Shown here piece by piece: positions 31,351 through 43,089 of a stretch of DNA of 64,000 nucleotides. Every line of letters begins with the position of its first letter. Within the stretch, counting starts at the first letter, position 1. Both the position numbers and the translations under genes were made by a program. Below the pieces are notes generated by a model, which worked only from the letters and a program-made list of their open reading frames with translations, was not told the DNA's origin and searched no databases. The stretch spans positions 7,733,501-7,797,500 of the forward strand of contig CM054115.1 of the NCBI GenBank assembly GCA_028673005.1. Reading direction: 5' to 3'. This stretch comes from Tanypteryx hageni. Lineage: Eukaryota; Arthropoda; Insecta; Odonata; Petaluridae.

Positions 31351-31890
31351 GTGTTTATTTTTTCTGCGCTTTCAACTTATTACTGGTGATTTGCGTGCTA
31401 TGTGCAGTATTAGTTGTTATTGATATCTGTTTATTACCTCAAACCTACATCCAACAAATTGCGAATCATATTCATAATACTATGCATATACCCTAAGGGG
31501 GTCCGGGGCCCTGAGCGATCAGCAATGCCGGACCCCTTAACAATCTATATCATCAAGATTTAATTCGCGCACTAAAAATTTTTAAATGAATTATATATTT
31601 TTGAATATGTATATTTTATTGTATAATTTAAATATTCCTGTATTTCTTATACTGTTTTTTTAAACTAGAAATCGCTTCTGGAGTTCAAGAACAAAAACAA
31701 TTCCTTAGTTAGGAAAGCAAACAATAATTTTATCATTTGCGCTTGATTATTTATGCCCATTATTCTGTCTCAAATGGCTCTGTAAAATTGCATATATACC
31801 TGCAATTCGGATATGAATATAAACAAACAGAAATCTCAATTGAATTGCAACATACAATACGTGAGGTCAACTTCATACTAAAGATGAATA
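31351..31890. other. AT-rich spacer with one GC-rich hairpin
   Basis: The only structure seen is at 31494-31543: AAGGGGGTCCGG pairs with CCGGACCCCTT around an approximately 21-nt loop. No gene. Confidence 0.5.
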
Positions 31891-31899
31891 TAAACTCAT

Positions 31900-32460
31900 T
31901 GTTTATTGCTTTGCCTACTTTCTTAAATTCAAACTCCTCGACTTTCTTGCAGCAAACTCTGCCATTAGGTCATTGTAATCAAAATCTGAGGCTATTTCTC
32001 CCTCAATTGACAGCATAGCCAATCCACTCAATCTCTCTTGGAACAAGGCTATCCTAAGATAATTTTTTATTATTTTCAATTTCAAATAACCTCGCTCTTC
32101 TGATGCAACTGTGACCGGAATTGTTAACTAAATCCTATGCCCTATCTCTGTTTATGGAAAGGAACCATTTAACGACCTCAGAAACTCCAGGATTTCAAAT
32201 ACACTTTTCGTCGAAGCGCACGCAGTTCTAAGAAAAGGTTTGGCCTCTCGATGTTGTATTAATTGTTATTACTCAATATTTTATACAAATTTATGTACTG
32301 TTTTTTCATTTCGCCTTCTGTTAATTATCAAAGTTTTTTAAATCTTATAGGAAGCCGAAATTAGCTGCGTACTCTTCCATTAGTTCGAAAAGCGGTGTCA
32401 GCGACATGAAAGCCTGATCTATGAAGAAATACCTTTTTATTCTTTCAAGTCAAGTCAGTA
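31900..32460 (-). pseudogene. hAT-like transposase C-terminal remnant (ZMYM/THAP0-like)
   Basis: On the - strand 32110-31920 encodes SEERGYLKLKIIKNYLRIAL, FQERLSGLAMLSIEGEIASD and FDYNDLMAEFAARKSRSLN. This is the dimerisation end of the hAT group found in zinc-finger MYM-like and 52-kDa-repressor-like proteins (consensus SAERSFSKLKLIKNYLRS and LSIE). Upstream pieces (about 32400-32340) such as SFMSLTPLFELMEEYA are in other frames. A third hAT lineage in this window, strongly decayed. Confidence 0.78.
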
Positions 32461-32469
32461 TTTATTTGA

Positions 32470-35400
32470 TTTTACGATTCCAATATTCAAGATTCCAATA
32501 TAAGCAGATACTGTCATTATCATAATCAATTTACTCTAACAGTACTCATGCACGTACTTGAACAGGTACAATAATACTAATTCAAATTTTAATGTAGAAT
32601 ATAATTAATTCATAGAGTTGTTCAAAGAAGATCTACTAAACTATTTTTAAATGCAATCATTTAGGTGTTAATATTACAAATACCATACCATAGGTGACAC
32701 ACAGTAACATTTACTCCAAGCAACCAAAATTCGATCCAATTAATAAAATGTCCTCAAATTGAGTATTGATTTATAGGAAGGAATGGATATAAGTGACTGG
32801 TAGGAATAACGACGGGAAAGAGATGGTAAAGAAGAGCATTAGGAAGAGACTTAAGAGGAAATGTGGGTAAAGGGAAAGAGATGAGGAGACGAGGGATTGA
32901 GGAACCATTGAGTGAGAGGGGATGATTTGAAACGGTATATGCATATTTACATAGAAATTAAATGCACCTATATAGATAAATATATTCATTCCCGTTGCCG
33001 TCATTTTGGACGAGTACTTGCGTTATTATGCACATAATATAGAAGATGTCCGCTGAAATTCAACTGGAATCAACCGAAATAGGTGCTTATAGAACAGTAG
33101 AGGATCCAGAAAAACGTTTCCAAGAAGGAGAAATATGAAGCTCAAATAAAACAACTGCATTTATTATGTACGAGCCTAGAGTTGAATAGCATATTATATT
33201 CTCATTCTCATTCTGCATTATTCCCATTATAACTTACACTCCCCTCCCTCTCCCTACTTATTCCGTCCTCCTTCACAACTCGGGGAGATTCATCGAAGAC
33301 GATTCGGACGATTAGGAAATAAATAGTTGCTTTTTTAAATGTATGCATGTTAAGTAGGAGAATGGTGAACACAATAGAATCCAATATACCGGTTATCAAG
33401 GACCTAAAATGATAAAATCGCGAATCTATGAACAAACGCATCTGAGAAATAAAATTCGATGATAAGGAAATTAATGTACAATCTTTTGTCTTTATGGTTA
33501 TGCAAATATCGCGCCAATATCTTAGATATTTAAAATAATAACCAAAGCATTCTGCATGTCAGGACAGACTTTTACGTTTTTCCATGGGAAATGGAGACGA
33601 AGCCGAATTTACGTCGCTCTAATAAATATATTCTTGAAATCAAACACACAAACAGAAAGAAAATTAGACATGTTCAGCCCATCATGAACTATCTTTCTTC
33701 AAGCGGAGTCTGTAAAGTGGATTTTTGCAGTCGGAAAAATACTTCACTCAAAAAATTGATGTGGCCAACACATGACTTTCTCCATACCTGAGATATTTCC
33801 ATAAATTCCAAATAGGTTAAATGATAATAAATATTTGGAGGAACTGCGAGAAAAATTTAAAGACTACAAAGAGCAGAAATAAACTCATACCTTCTGATAT
33901 TGAATATAGCCCGAAGCTCCAACAATTAAGAAAATAAAAACTGGCGTAAAGTGTTTACAATATTCGCCGGTAGGTGGTGTGGCGGTGGCAGCTAAATAAT
34001 TTTGTTTTTAAAATATCTTTTCGACAATGCATTATATGGGAATATGTTTCCAACAAGCATTGTAGAAATCAAATTTCCTGCACTTTTTCCTTTAAGAAAA
34101 ATGTGAAATATAAAATTTCGTGTTCATCTGATTAATAGTTTTTAGTTAGAGCACCCACAAAATCCCGGTCACAGACATCATCGAGAAAATAGTCAAAACC
34201 TCAAAGAGTTGAGCCTGACCTCATTATTGATATAGTCAAAACCTGTTCATGGGACCTTAAAATATGTATTTCCATTGAAATTTCGAATTCGATTTTTTTC
34301 ATGAAAACAATACTTTATACTTCGTGCATGGAGAAAGTAATGGATTGCATTAATCCTTAACCCATCTTCAGTTTTAAGCAATGAATGCTAATATGTGTGC
34401 ACATTTTGTTTAAGATGCACCATATAAATAGAGATTTACTAATCTGTAACAAAGGATAACAGAAGAAAGAATACCTCATAAGGACTACTTCGGTGCGATC
34501 CTTCTTGGATAAGTTTTAGAGAAATACTGCCATAATATTAGGGTTCACTGCATATGGAGAAGGGATGAAAGCTTATGGGGACAATAACCTCCAACTTTAA
34601 GCAAAATCCAAGTTAAGAATCGTGAAACATTCTTATCCGGAACACTCCACGGGGTAGGCTCAGGGGAGGATACCAAGACGATTAGCGGCTGTCTTCGAAG
34701 TACCACTAAGTTCCTTTTCACTACTCTCGTTTAAACGGTTCTGGGAAACCTCAGAAGGACGTATCCTTCACTTTCTCTCTATGTATTGAGATTCCCATGG
34801 AAAATCCCACCATTTAACCGACAGATATCATCACAAAGATGCATCTCTCCAAAGGCTAAAAAGCATGCATTCTCAAAAAAACCGTTAACCTTTGCCATAT
34901 TCGGTGTTGAAAAGTGAGGCTTTCAAAATCACTGATAATAAAGCAAAAAGTAAAAAGGTGAAAATAATACTAGGTTTACGAAAAATATAACCTATTTACC
35001 TATTTATTCTTTCATTAAATTAAAATTTATAAATTTTATTTGGAGGAAGTACAACATATCTTCCCCCTTAAAATTGCACAGCAAAAGGACTTTTATTTCT
35101 TAAATTGCCATGTCAACCCTGAACAAACAAATTTTCATTAGCTCATTATATAAATTTCTGCCAAAATTTCAAATTTTTATCTACATCATTGATCGAGTTA
35201 TTCGCCTTCTAATATCTTTACACTCAGACCAATAGACAGAAAACATAGCCATCTATTATTATGCGTTCTTGGCAAGAAGTGAATACATATAGGGGTGGTC
35301 TTTTCCTTCCGTCCGTCCGTCCGCATGTTAAAACTCAAGAATCGCTGAACGTATTTTGATGAAATTTAGTAATAGGGAGCTATACTAAAATTTGTCTACC

Positions 35401-36950
35401 GATTACAATTTTGTTTAAAATCGGACGATAATGACGACCACTTTATATGAAGAGATTGCTACGTGTTTTCAATTCGAGAACAGTATGACGAATTTTGATG
35501 AAATTTGGTATTGGGGAATTTTACTAAAATTTGTCGATCTCAAATAACACATTTGGATAATCTGTGTACTTCGACATGGAGTACTCCTTTCCATACTTGT
35601 TATTATATTTGATTCTTCGATTCTTTAAAACCTGTCTTTCTCTCCCTATTTTCGAAACCGTCCTCAAGTCCTTCATTCTTATATCTAACTCCAGTAAACT
35701 ATCGTCCAATCCTGTATACATTTTTTAAATGCTCGGTTTGTTTATTAAAACGCCCAGCACGATCCTGATATTTTCATTCCGTTTCTATTTCTAAGTTATT
35801 TAGCTGATTATTACGATTGTTAATCTTTTTTAATAATATTTCAGATCTTTAGGTATTCCTTCTCGTAAATCACGCTACGAATGTTGTTTACATTGATTTC
35901 TATGAAAATCATTTTTCTCTCCATCCGTCTTTCTTTCCATTTCATACTAAAAGTTTTCAAAGTACACCATCGCCAATAACAATAGGATTTCTAGGTTTTA
36001 CAATGTAACCGATAAGCAATGCAACATCCCGATAAAATGGCAAGATTTCGCCAAAATATGTAAACATTTAACATGAGAGAGTTCGAACTGTAGACAAAAA
36101 AGGGGAACAGAAAAAAAATTTATAATATTATCTTTGAAACGGTCCAGATCCAAAGGTCGTATGTCAATTTTTTTATTTTAATTTACAAAATAAACAAGTT
36201 AGGAAAGTGTGCAGTGTATCACAAATAGTGGCGTTTCGTGCGATGGAGTACTTGAAGCTATACGATATAATTTGAATGAACGAACACTGTAAAACAACTA
36301 TACACCAAGAACCAATTGTATCTCCCTCTACTAAAAATTTCTTCTACAAACAAGCTGATGCATTGATAAAAATTACCGTAATTTTAATGACTAAATACGG
36401 CAAAACTATATATTAGACATTATACTAGGAAAATATTAAATCTTTAATTATTTATCTATTTTCTAATCAACTTCAACTAATCAAATAATCGAAAATTAAT
36501 TACAACATATCTTTTCTTCTTCATATCATCTTCGTCGTAGACAATTCATTTTCTTTTGTTTACAAAATGCTGCATGCACACGTAATAAAATTTCACGTAA
36601 TTCATAATTATAGCAGATCTTATTTACTTCAGTAACCAAAAATATTGCATTCGTGGACAACAATTAGGTAGCTATGCAAGAAATTTTTTAAGTTCAAAGC
36701 GAATTACGACACTCTTGTTCGATTTCCTTTATTACGGCTGCTCCTACGATAAAAATATGTAGGAAAAGAAATACTCTACATTATTATATCTACATCTATA
36801 TTTAAAAATTATTTTCATAAGACGAATAATTTACGAGATATAACGGAGAGTTCATTTATTTGTCTCCAGTAAAGTGGTACTCCTGATTAGATTACATGAT
36901 TCATTTTTTGTGATTATCTTATTGGCTTTGACTGTAAGTCCTAAATATCA
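32470..36950. other. Gene-poor AT-rich intron sequence
   Basis: Within GluCl intron 1. No coding frame with recognisable content. It contains scattered decayed repeats, including the direct repeat listed at 35330 and a CCGTCATTTTGGACGAG motif at 32998 resembling the palindromic MITE ends. Confidence 0.5.
35300..35545. repeat. Decayed repeat with internal duplication
   Basis: A (CCGT)n start (CCGTCCGTCCGTCCGC, about 35312) is followed by two diverged copies (about 35345-35395 and about 35480-35535) of a segment containing TTTTGATGAAATTTRGTAWT and ACTAAAATTTGTC. This resembles widespread invertebrate interspersed repeats beginning with CCGT runs. Confidence 0.55.
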
Positions 36951-36956
36951 AATTCA

Positions 36957-38040
36957 ATGAAAGGCCGTTCGGTAGAAGCCGAGGATGCACATGCAGACGG
37001 ACGTACAAACCGAAGTTTTTTAAGTCTCGGGAAACAACTATCAAAGCTTAGAATCATAAATCAAGAAGGAATCGTTATAGTCGGTAGTGACTTTCACTTA
37101 CACTCAATTGATTGGGGAAACCTATGTTTCGAATCTAGAGGTAAAGAACACGCATCCTGAGAGGCATTAATCTAAACATCCTGCGAGCACTCTCTCCTTC
37201 AATTAGTCAAAAAACATATTAGATTTATTAGCAACTAACGCCCCACAAAAAATAAACAAAGTCACCATTGAAGCTGGGATAAGTAATCATCTGGCCGTAT
37301 ATGCAGAGTGTAAGTTGAAAATCGATAGGCACCCTTAGCCTCAAAGAAAGTTTTATATATTTGCTAAGGCAGACTTTTCAAGCTTCAGGTCGCGCCTACG
37401 AGAAATACTACCTGGCTTCCGTGATATGACCGAACGATCAGGTGCTGAGTCATCATGGACACTATTCAAGGATATAATGCTAGAGGGCATTGATAAGTAC
37501 ATTCCAATTAAATTGAAGGTAGACAATAAAGAGCCACGTAGGTACAATAAGCAAGTTAGGAGTGCGCTTAGGCGTCAGAGAATAAGCCACGCGAAAATGA
37601 AAAATATGCCGTCTACATCAACCGATGAACTAAAGTTAAGACGCATAAGGAATCCCGCGCTAAAGCGAGAAATACTATGCGCGAGGCTTTCACTAACTTC
37701 TGGAATAAGATATTAAATGAATATTTGAAGGAGGACCCTAAAGGGTTTTGGTCCTATGCGAGAGAGGTCCAAGGTAGAGACCCTACCATACCTTCCCTGC
37801 GTAATGACTCGGGTGTCGTTATTCATGATAGCGTAGAAAAAGCCAACCTGTTAAACGGTCGTTTTGTAAAAGCATTTACAGCCGTCAACGACCATTACGT
37901 ACATTATGCACCCGCAATAAGGGGGGCCTGATGGACGATATAGTATGAGGTGGGAATAGCAAAGCAATTAAGTTCCATCAAAGATAACAAAGCCACTGGC
38001 CCCGAAGAAATTCCTGCTCGCGTTTTAAAAGAATTAGCTG
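36957..38040 (+). mobile_element. CR1-like LINE fragment (endonuclease end to RT start)
   Basis: The order matches 28240-29270 of the reference copy: GKQLSKLRIINQEGIVIVGS, DWGNL, ISNHLAVYAEC, FKDIMLEGIDKYIPIKLKVD, KGFWSYAREVQGRDPTIPSL, RNDSGVVIHDSVEKANLLNG, GPEEIPARVLKELA. It has several stops and stops abruptly at 38040, where a 51-bp inverted-repeat arm begins. Confidence 0.85.
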
Positions 38041-38615
38041 AATTTCGAATCTCCAGCTCATCTGGAAGTGCCTAAATATTGGTATCCTCCTCTTCATCCT
38101 CCTCCTCCTCTGTAAGGAACGTCTATCATTATATATACACGTTCCTTACAGAGGAGGAGATAACGTATAACATATAGGAGGAAAGGAGGAAAAATATTTA
38201 GAAAGTTTTGAGATGTGGGTATGGAGAAGAATGGCGAAAGTGAAATGGACAGAGAGGAAGAGAAACGAAGAAGTATTAGAAATGGTGGGAGAAGAAAGGA
38301 TGCTAATAAAAACAATCAGGAAAAGAAAAGCAAATTCGATAGGGCACATATTGAGAAGACAGTGTTTATAAAGGACGATCTTAGAAGGAAAAATTAGTGG
38401 AAGAAGAGGAAGAGGGAGAAAAAGAATAGGAATATTAGATAATATAAAGCAGGGATATAATACTTATAGAGGTATAAAAGAGGCTTCTAGGGAGAGAGAG
38501 AAATGGAGGCAGCGATTCAGTTAAAACCTGTCTTCGGACAGAAGCATGATGATGATGATGATATAGGAGGATACTAATGTTTAGGCACTTCCAGATGTGC
38601 TGGAGATTCGAAATT
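38041..38615 (+). mobile_element. Fold-back unit: 51-bp inverted repeats around an RTE LINE 3' end
   Basis: The left arm 38041-38091 and right arm 38565-38615 are reverse complements at 48 of 51 positions. Just inside the left arm is a perfect 21-bp hairpin (38102-38122 with 38139-38159, 16-nt loop). The remaining interior is the 3' end of an RTE-clade LINE, ending in an ATG/GAT microsatellite. The arms could be a MITE that received the LINE, or a product of aberrant reverse transcription. Confidence 0.75.
38160..38563 (+). pseudogene. RTE-clade LINE, extreme C-terminus
   Basis: The + strand reads FEMWVWRRMAKVKWTEREKR in pieces, then NEEVLEMVGEERMLIKTIRK, RKANSIGHILRR, then RGRKRI-like basic repeats and REKWRQRFS, ending at a stop and a GATGATGAT tail. 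This is the conserved end after the RT domain in RTE/BovB-like LINEs (EMW.WRRM...GH.LR). 5'-truncated. Confidence 0.8.
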
Positions 38616-39150
38616 TTTTTCTTAGGTAGGATTTTGTGCAAAACCGACTAGAAAATACGAAAATCTTGGAAAAGTGCAACAATGCGGCCGCTAAAAATTC
38701 GCAATTGTTTAAACAAGTTTTCCAGATTTATGAATTTTCGCATTAGCTACGGTGCTGAAATTTTTTTTAGAGGTAGCATTTGCAAAAAACGAAGCAGGAA
38801 TTATAGAAATTTTGATATTTTAATTTGTTTTGCAGTTAAAAATTCTTAAAGTTTAAAAAAATATGTAAATGTTTAGATACTACGGGGCAAGTTAGACTTC
38901 TGAAATTTTATAGATATTGAGAGTTCAATCTATATAAACGAAAAAACATTTCATTGTGTCCATGAAGTTGTTATTGCGGCTGTTAAGAATTATATAAATT
39001 TAAAAAATTAGATAACTGCTATTTCACTTCTAATTGTGCTACAAATTTAAAATTTTGCAGAAATGTGTGGCATTATTAACCAAATGAGGAAAAAGTATAA
39101 TATTTAAAAAAATTGCAAAAATTAGTGATTGTTTAATCTATTAGTGTTCC
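38605..39150. repeat. Diverged ~145-bp tandem repeat, about 3 copies
   Basis: The order GAAATTTTTTT, GTAGSATTTKGYAAAA, TGCRGCYGYTAAAAATTC and a TTTAAA end recurs at intervals of about 145 bp (TGCGGCCGCTAAAA at 38683, TGCAGTTAAAAATTC at 38831, TGCGGCTGTTAAGAATT at 38975). Possibly an old satellite fragment. Confidence 0.5.
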
Positions 39151-39286
39151 ATAAGGAAAAAACGAAAATCGGTCCAGAGGAAAATTTTTTTCTATTAAAG
39201 AAATATTCCTCATGATGAATTATCTCTCTGAAAAATTAATGTTTTTTCAAGGTGAGATGAAATGCTTGCAGCATGCAAGCACCTTT

Positions 39287-39290
<4 letters not shown>

Positions 39291-39328
<38 letters not shown>
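39291..39328. repeat. (AT)n microsatellite
   Basis: A pure AT run of about 36 bp, bordering the Penelope-like unit that follows. Confidence 0.9.
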
Positions 39329-39331
<3 letters not shown>

Positions 39332-39496
39332 TGGATGTCAACAAGGTGTTGTGATGAGGAAACCCAGTGAACACTCACCAATCAGACGACTTCAGGTTGG
39401 CGAGGCCCCGGGGATGTCGAAGCGACACACGTAAAAGCACACTAAAACACAGAAACATCACAAACGTAGAAGCTTTCGGAACTACTCCTTCGTCAG

Positions 39497-39497
<1 letters not shown>
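39329..39497 (-). mobile_element. Penelope-like terminal repeat unit between two TA microsatellites
   Basis: On the - strand the unit begins directly after (TA)n with GCTGACGAAGGAG, then TAGTTCCGAAAGCTTC, and ends CACCTTGTTGACATCC then ATATTTA(TA)n. Its middle (GTGTGTCGCTTCGAC, TCTGATTGGTGAGTGTTCAC) is shared with the sequence after the Penelope-like ORF at 54.4-54.6 kb. The start resembles a hammerhead ribozyme core: CTGACGA, a GGA/TCC stem, GAAA. Confidence 0.7.

Positions 39498-39546
<49 letters not shown>
39498..39546. repeat. (TA)n microsatellite, insertion target
   Basis: A pure TA run of about 48 bp between the Penelope-like unit and the next transposon. Confidence 0.9.
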
Positions 39547-39549
<3 letters not shown>

Positions 39550-41477
39550 GGTGGTCCTTATAATGGGGGAAAAACAAACGATTTATTTTGATCAAGGGCA
39601 CCAGCCTATCTTATTTCAATATTTAAAAAGATAATATTCCCAAAATTTGGTAAATTTTAGATGAAATTTAGAGGTTGCTACCAAAGTTTGAAGCATTAAG
39701 TTTTCTTTATTTTAAACAAAATGCAATGCAGTACAAAGCATATAAAATTTAAAGTTGGTAATTTTTATGCTACATTGTCACATGATGAACATAACAATAC
39801 TGACACAGTGGTATATTAATTGTTTGTGGCAAGTGTTCCCTTCGCAAAGTTTGTATATCTCCTCCGATGATCGCTGACAACCTGCAGAAGATATTGCTTT
39901 TGCTGTTCACCCTGGGTGTATAGTCGATTGTATTCCTTGATCTGGGTAACTCTGCGTTCTGCGGTATCGTTAATGCAATTGATGGACCTGATGCGCTTTT
40001 CTGTGGCAATGTAGTTCCCATCAGAATCCCAGAGTTCGGGATCCAATTCTATGAATTTCGAGTCAAGACCAAGTATGTAGAAAAACCTCAAAGTGTTGAC
40101 TAACACAAAATAGTGTAAAAATTTCCTCCAAGATGCTATCCAGATCGACAGTCACTCTTTTTAAGTGGTCCTCATTACCATCATTTTGGAGAGCTAGAAT
40201 CAATTTGGCTTTTGTATCTATTGATACTTTTTTATCAAAGAAAGCAAGGGCAACCAGCTCTTCGCTGAGGTACCACAGATGACGAGCAAGCTTCTTCAGA
40301 GCAGCGTTGGCAACTATTGAGTTCAAATAGAATCTCACAACAAAAATTGTTATAACCCTTATCGCAGCTTCCTCTTTTGTCTTCAATGGAAACTGTCCTT
40401 TGAACATCCAAAGTTTGATAGCATAAATGGCTTTGGCCATCCAACGAGCCTTATGCATTGCACCAGGAGCAAAAGTGATTATTTCGTCTTTAATATCGGC
40501 AACAGCACTGGCAGTGACCTCATCATCAAGTGCAGTTCTGTATTCGGACTTATCCAGTGACACCCAATGAGCTTGAAATCGCTTGAAGATTAGTATTTTT
40601 GGGCTCGCTGATGGACTTACGATGACAGAGAAGACAGCTTCCAGTACCAGCTCCAATATGTGGTGCCTGCACGGAATGTAGAGAAGGTTCTTGTTTAATA
40701 TCTTTTCAATCCAAAGGCATGCTCCATTTTTTCTTCCAGTATTTGACGCAGTAGTGTCAAAACACATTCCTTTCAATATATCTGCTAGATTCCCCATTTC
40801 CAAAGTTTCAACAACAGCTTTGCCCATTTCCAATCCAGTTCCAGCCGCAATTTTTGGAACACCGAGCAGTTGTTCTACTCCATCACCTGTGACTAAAATA
40901 GGAAGATGATCAACTACTTCCATTCCAGTAAGATCTGGCAGCAGCTTGCCATCCCAATGCACAACTAGCGGAACTGTTGGATTAAATTGAGAGATTATTT
41001 GTTTAGCCGTTGCTTCCCTTTGCTGAATGCGACTTACACAAATTGAGGAACGATTTACGATTGTTGATGAAAGTTCTATAACGTTCTGGACAGTTCTAGA
41101 TTGTTCCAAAAGACCGGATATGGACTATTACATAACACAAAGAGTGCTCCTGCAAATGGACTTACGCAGGATTTCTGAGGGTCATATCTATTGCAATATT
41201 GCGTAATATTGACCAATGGGTGCTGCATCACAATTTTCAATACTAAGTATCTACAATTCACAATTCAATTCAAATAAGTTTAAAATTAAAACTAATTTTA
41301 AAATGAGTGCACTTATGTTCAGCATTATGATATACTACGATTTCAGATCTTGGTTGCGACCGCTAAATATTATACAAAACTAACCTAATTTTAGCAAAGT
41401 TATTTTTTTTCATAATGAAACAAATTCAAAACGTGCCCCATCCAGTTTTCCAAAACTTTAAAATAAGGAGCACCGTA
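39547..41477 (-). mobile_element. Unclassified DNA transposon flanked by (TA)n
   Basis: Left end TAGGGTGGTCCTTAT and right end (reverse complement) TACGGTGCTCCTTAT. The similarity extends in patches to about 135-145 bp, closing with AATTTAGRGGTYGCTACCAA on the left and the same block at 41344-41370 on the right. Both ends abut TA microsatellites (39498-39546 and about 41478-41563). The 1931-bp element carries one - strand gene of unrecognised transposase-like type. TA-repeat target preference is inferred from these ends and from a third, inverted copy of the right end at 41564. Confidence 0.75.
39816..41109 (-). pseudogene. Transposase-like protein of unnamed family (frameshifted)
   Basis: A 348-residue - strand frame (41109-40063) has HWDGKLLPD (residues 51-59), LPILVTGDGVEQLLGVPK (69-86), CFDTTASNTG (116-125), GACLWIEK (129-136), CRHHILELVLEAVF (147-160) and FQAHW (178-182). 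A second frame (40106-39816) supplies the family's usual end, NDTAERRVTQIKEYN then EQQKQYLLQVVSDHRRRY, so a single frameshift near 40080 separates them. A further N-terminal piece may be in the frame at 41076-41261. I recognise this as a type of protein annotated as uncharacterised in many invertebrate genomes. The D, D and C-HH pattern suggests an RNase H-fold transposase (possibly hAT-related), but I cannot name the superfamily. Confidence 0.65.
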
Positions 41478-41504
41478 ATATATACACACACACACACACA
41501 CACA

Positions 41505-41565
<61 letters not shown>

Positions 41566-41697
41566 CGATGGCCCTTATTTTTAAGTTTTGGAAAACTGGA
41601 GGGGGCACGTTTTGAATCTGTTTCACTATGAAAAAAAATAACTTTGCTAAAATTAGGTTAGTTTTGTATAAAATTTAGGGGTCGCTACCAAGATCTG
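41344..41697. repeat. Inverted pair of 134-bp transposon termini around (CA)n(TA)n
   Basis: Arm 41344-41477 (right end of the element above) is the reverse complement of 41564-41697 at roughly 90% identity. Between them are (CA)n (about 41485-41503) and (TA)n (about 41511-41563). The second arm starts TACGATGGCCCTTATTT and appears to be the end of another, otherwise missing copy in the opposite direction. Confidence 0.85.
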
Positions 41698-41905
41698 GTC
41701 ACTTACAGATACTCTTTCGCTGAAGAAGGGCATAGGCCCGATAAGCTTGCGTGTTTTTTAGTCTTTTTGTGTTCGTGTGTTTCACGTGTCTCTTCGACGC
41801 CCCCAGCAGCCTGCCAGCTTGGTCCTCGACTTGGTGGGTGTCCGCTGGGCTTCCCTTAACACCTTGTTGCCACCCTCATCACTACCTTTTCTTTTCTTTA
41901 GTTTA

Positions 41906-41906
<1 letters not shown>
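41698..41906 (+). mobile_element. Penelope-like terminal unit ending in (TA)n
   Basis: On the + strand: CGCTGAAGAAGGGCATAG, GCCCGATAAGCTTGCG, then CACGTGTCTCTTCGAC, TGGTGGGTGTCCGCTGGG, CACCTTGTTGCCACCC and TTTATATTTA(TA)n. It has the same order of blocks as the units at 39.3 and 54.5 kb. The hammerhead-like part has a perfect GGGC/GCCC stem but GATAA in place of GAAA. Confidence 0.68.
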
Positions 41907-41981
<75 letters not shown>

Positions 41982-41985
41982 CATA
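41907..41985. repeat. (TA)n microsatellite
   Basis: About 70 bp of TA repeats, continuing into TACATACATAAA. Open frames across it are Tyr/Ile repeats and are artefacts. Confidence 0.9.
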
Positions 41986-42640
41986 AATTAATACAGAAAA
42001 ATCCAAGGTCATTCGGATATCAGGCAAAGAAGAGAATCTGAACAAAAGTATTGTAGAAATGCCTTTAGAACAAGTTTCAGACTATAAATACCTTGGAAGC
42101 ATCAAAACAAGAGAAGCAAAATGTACGGATGAGGTCAGGACTAGAATAGGAAAAGCAAAAGCGGCTTTCAGAAGAAAGAAACATCTACTTACGGGGAATA
42201 TAAGGGATGATATCCGCAAGAAGTTCATAAAATACTATGTATGGCGTATAGCTTTTTATGGAGCAGAAATATGGACGCTAAGGAAAAATGACATCAAATA
42301 CTTGGAATGCTTTGAAATGTGAACTTGTAGGAGAACTCCGAAGATAAAATGGGCAGATAGGATGAAAAACGATGACGTTCTACGAAGAGTAGGAGAGAAG
42401 CGAATGATTTTACAGAGTATTAGAAAGAGGAAGGTAAACTGAGCTGGGCATTACCAGAGGAGAGAGTATGATTATAGACGTGTTAGAAGGAAAACTAGAT
42501 GAGAAAAGGGAAAGAGGTAGGAAAAGGTTTCAGCTGATAGATGATTTGAAAGGGAAAGAGAGTTATCAAGATATGAAGAGGACAGCGGAAAATAGGAGTA
42601 TATGGAGGTTTAACCAGGAATAATCACGGGCCTGTCTACG
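41986..42640 (+). pseudogene. RTE-clade LINE, C-terminal region
   Basis: The + strand frame (to 42322) reads SKVIRISGKEENLN, MPLEQVSDYKYLGSIKTREA, KCTDEVRTRIGKAKAAFRRK, KHLLTGNIRDDIRKKFIKYY, VWRIAFYGAEIWTLRKNDIK and YLECFEM. After a stop, further frames give NDDVLRRVGEKRMILQSIRK and ERGRKRFQLIDDLKGKESYQ. This is the region after the RT palm in RTE elements. Copy 38160 is a related, shorter fragment. Confidence 0.85.
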
Positions 42641-43080
42641 GATAGACTACCTAGTTTTCTCTAGCCTAACCTATAGCTTTAATCAGTTATTCATTTATTC
42701 TTCAGCGTTTCATCTACATCTGCTGTCTAGGTTTTTCCGTCATCTCCTGCAAACCATTTTACAGATCACTTAAGATATTGTGATATGTAGTTTGTGACAC
42801 AATATCACTCATTTTTATCCATTTTCGGCGTACAAACTCTGCCTTTCTAGTAACGAATAGCAGCATTTTGTTATAAAAATTTCGATATAATATCAATAAA
42901 ACAAAATTACTAATAACAATCGCTTCCTATGATTGCTGTTAATTAAAATTTGTGATAATATTTAAATTAGTTCTTATTAAATGTTTTCAAATGTAAACAT
43001 TCGAACTTACCCTAGACGATAAAAAATTTTTCTAAATTTGCACAACAAAGGATACGATAAATTATAAACTGAATGTAGAA
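42641..43080. other. AT-rich spacer
   Basis: No feature seen. Confidence 0.5.
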
Positions 43081-43089
43081 ATGAGTTCT

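Noticed and set aside
41415..42045. ORFs containing long Tyr/Ile repeats on both strands
   Set aside because: They are translations of (TA)n and (CA)n microsatellites and of the inverted transposon ends.
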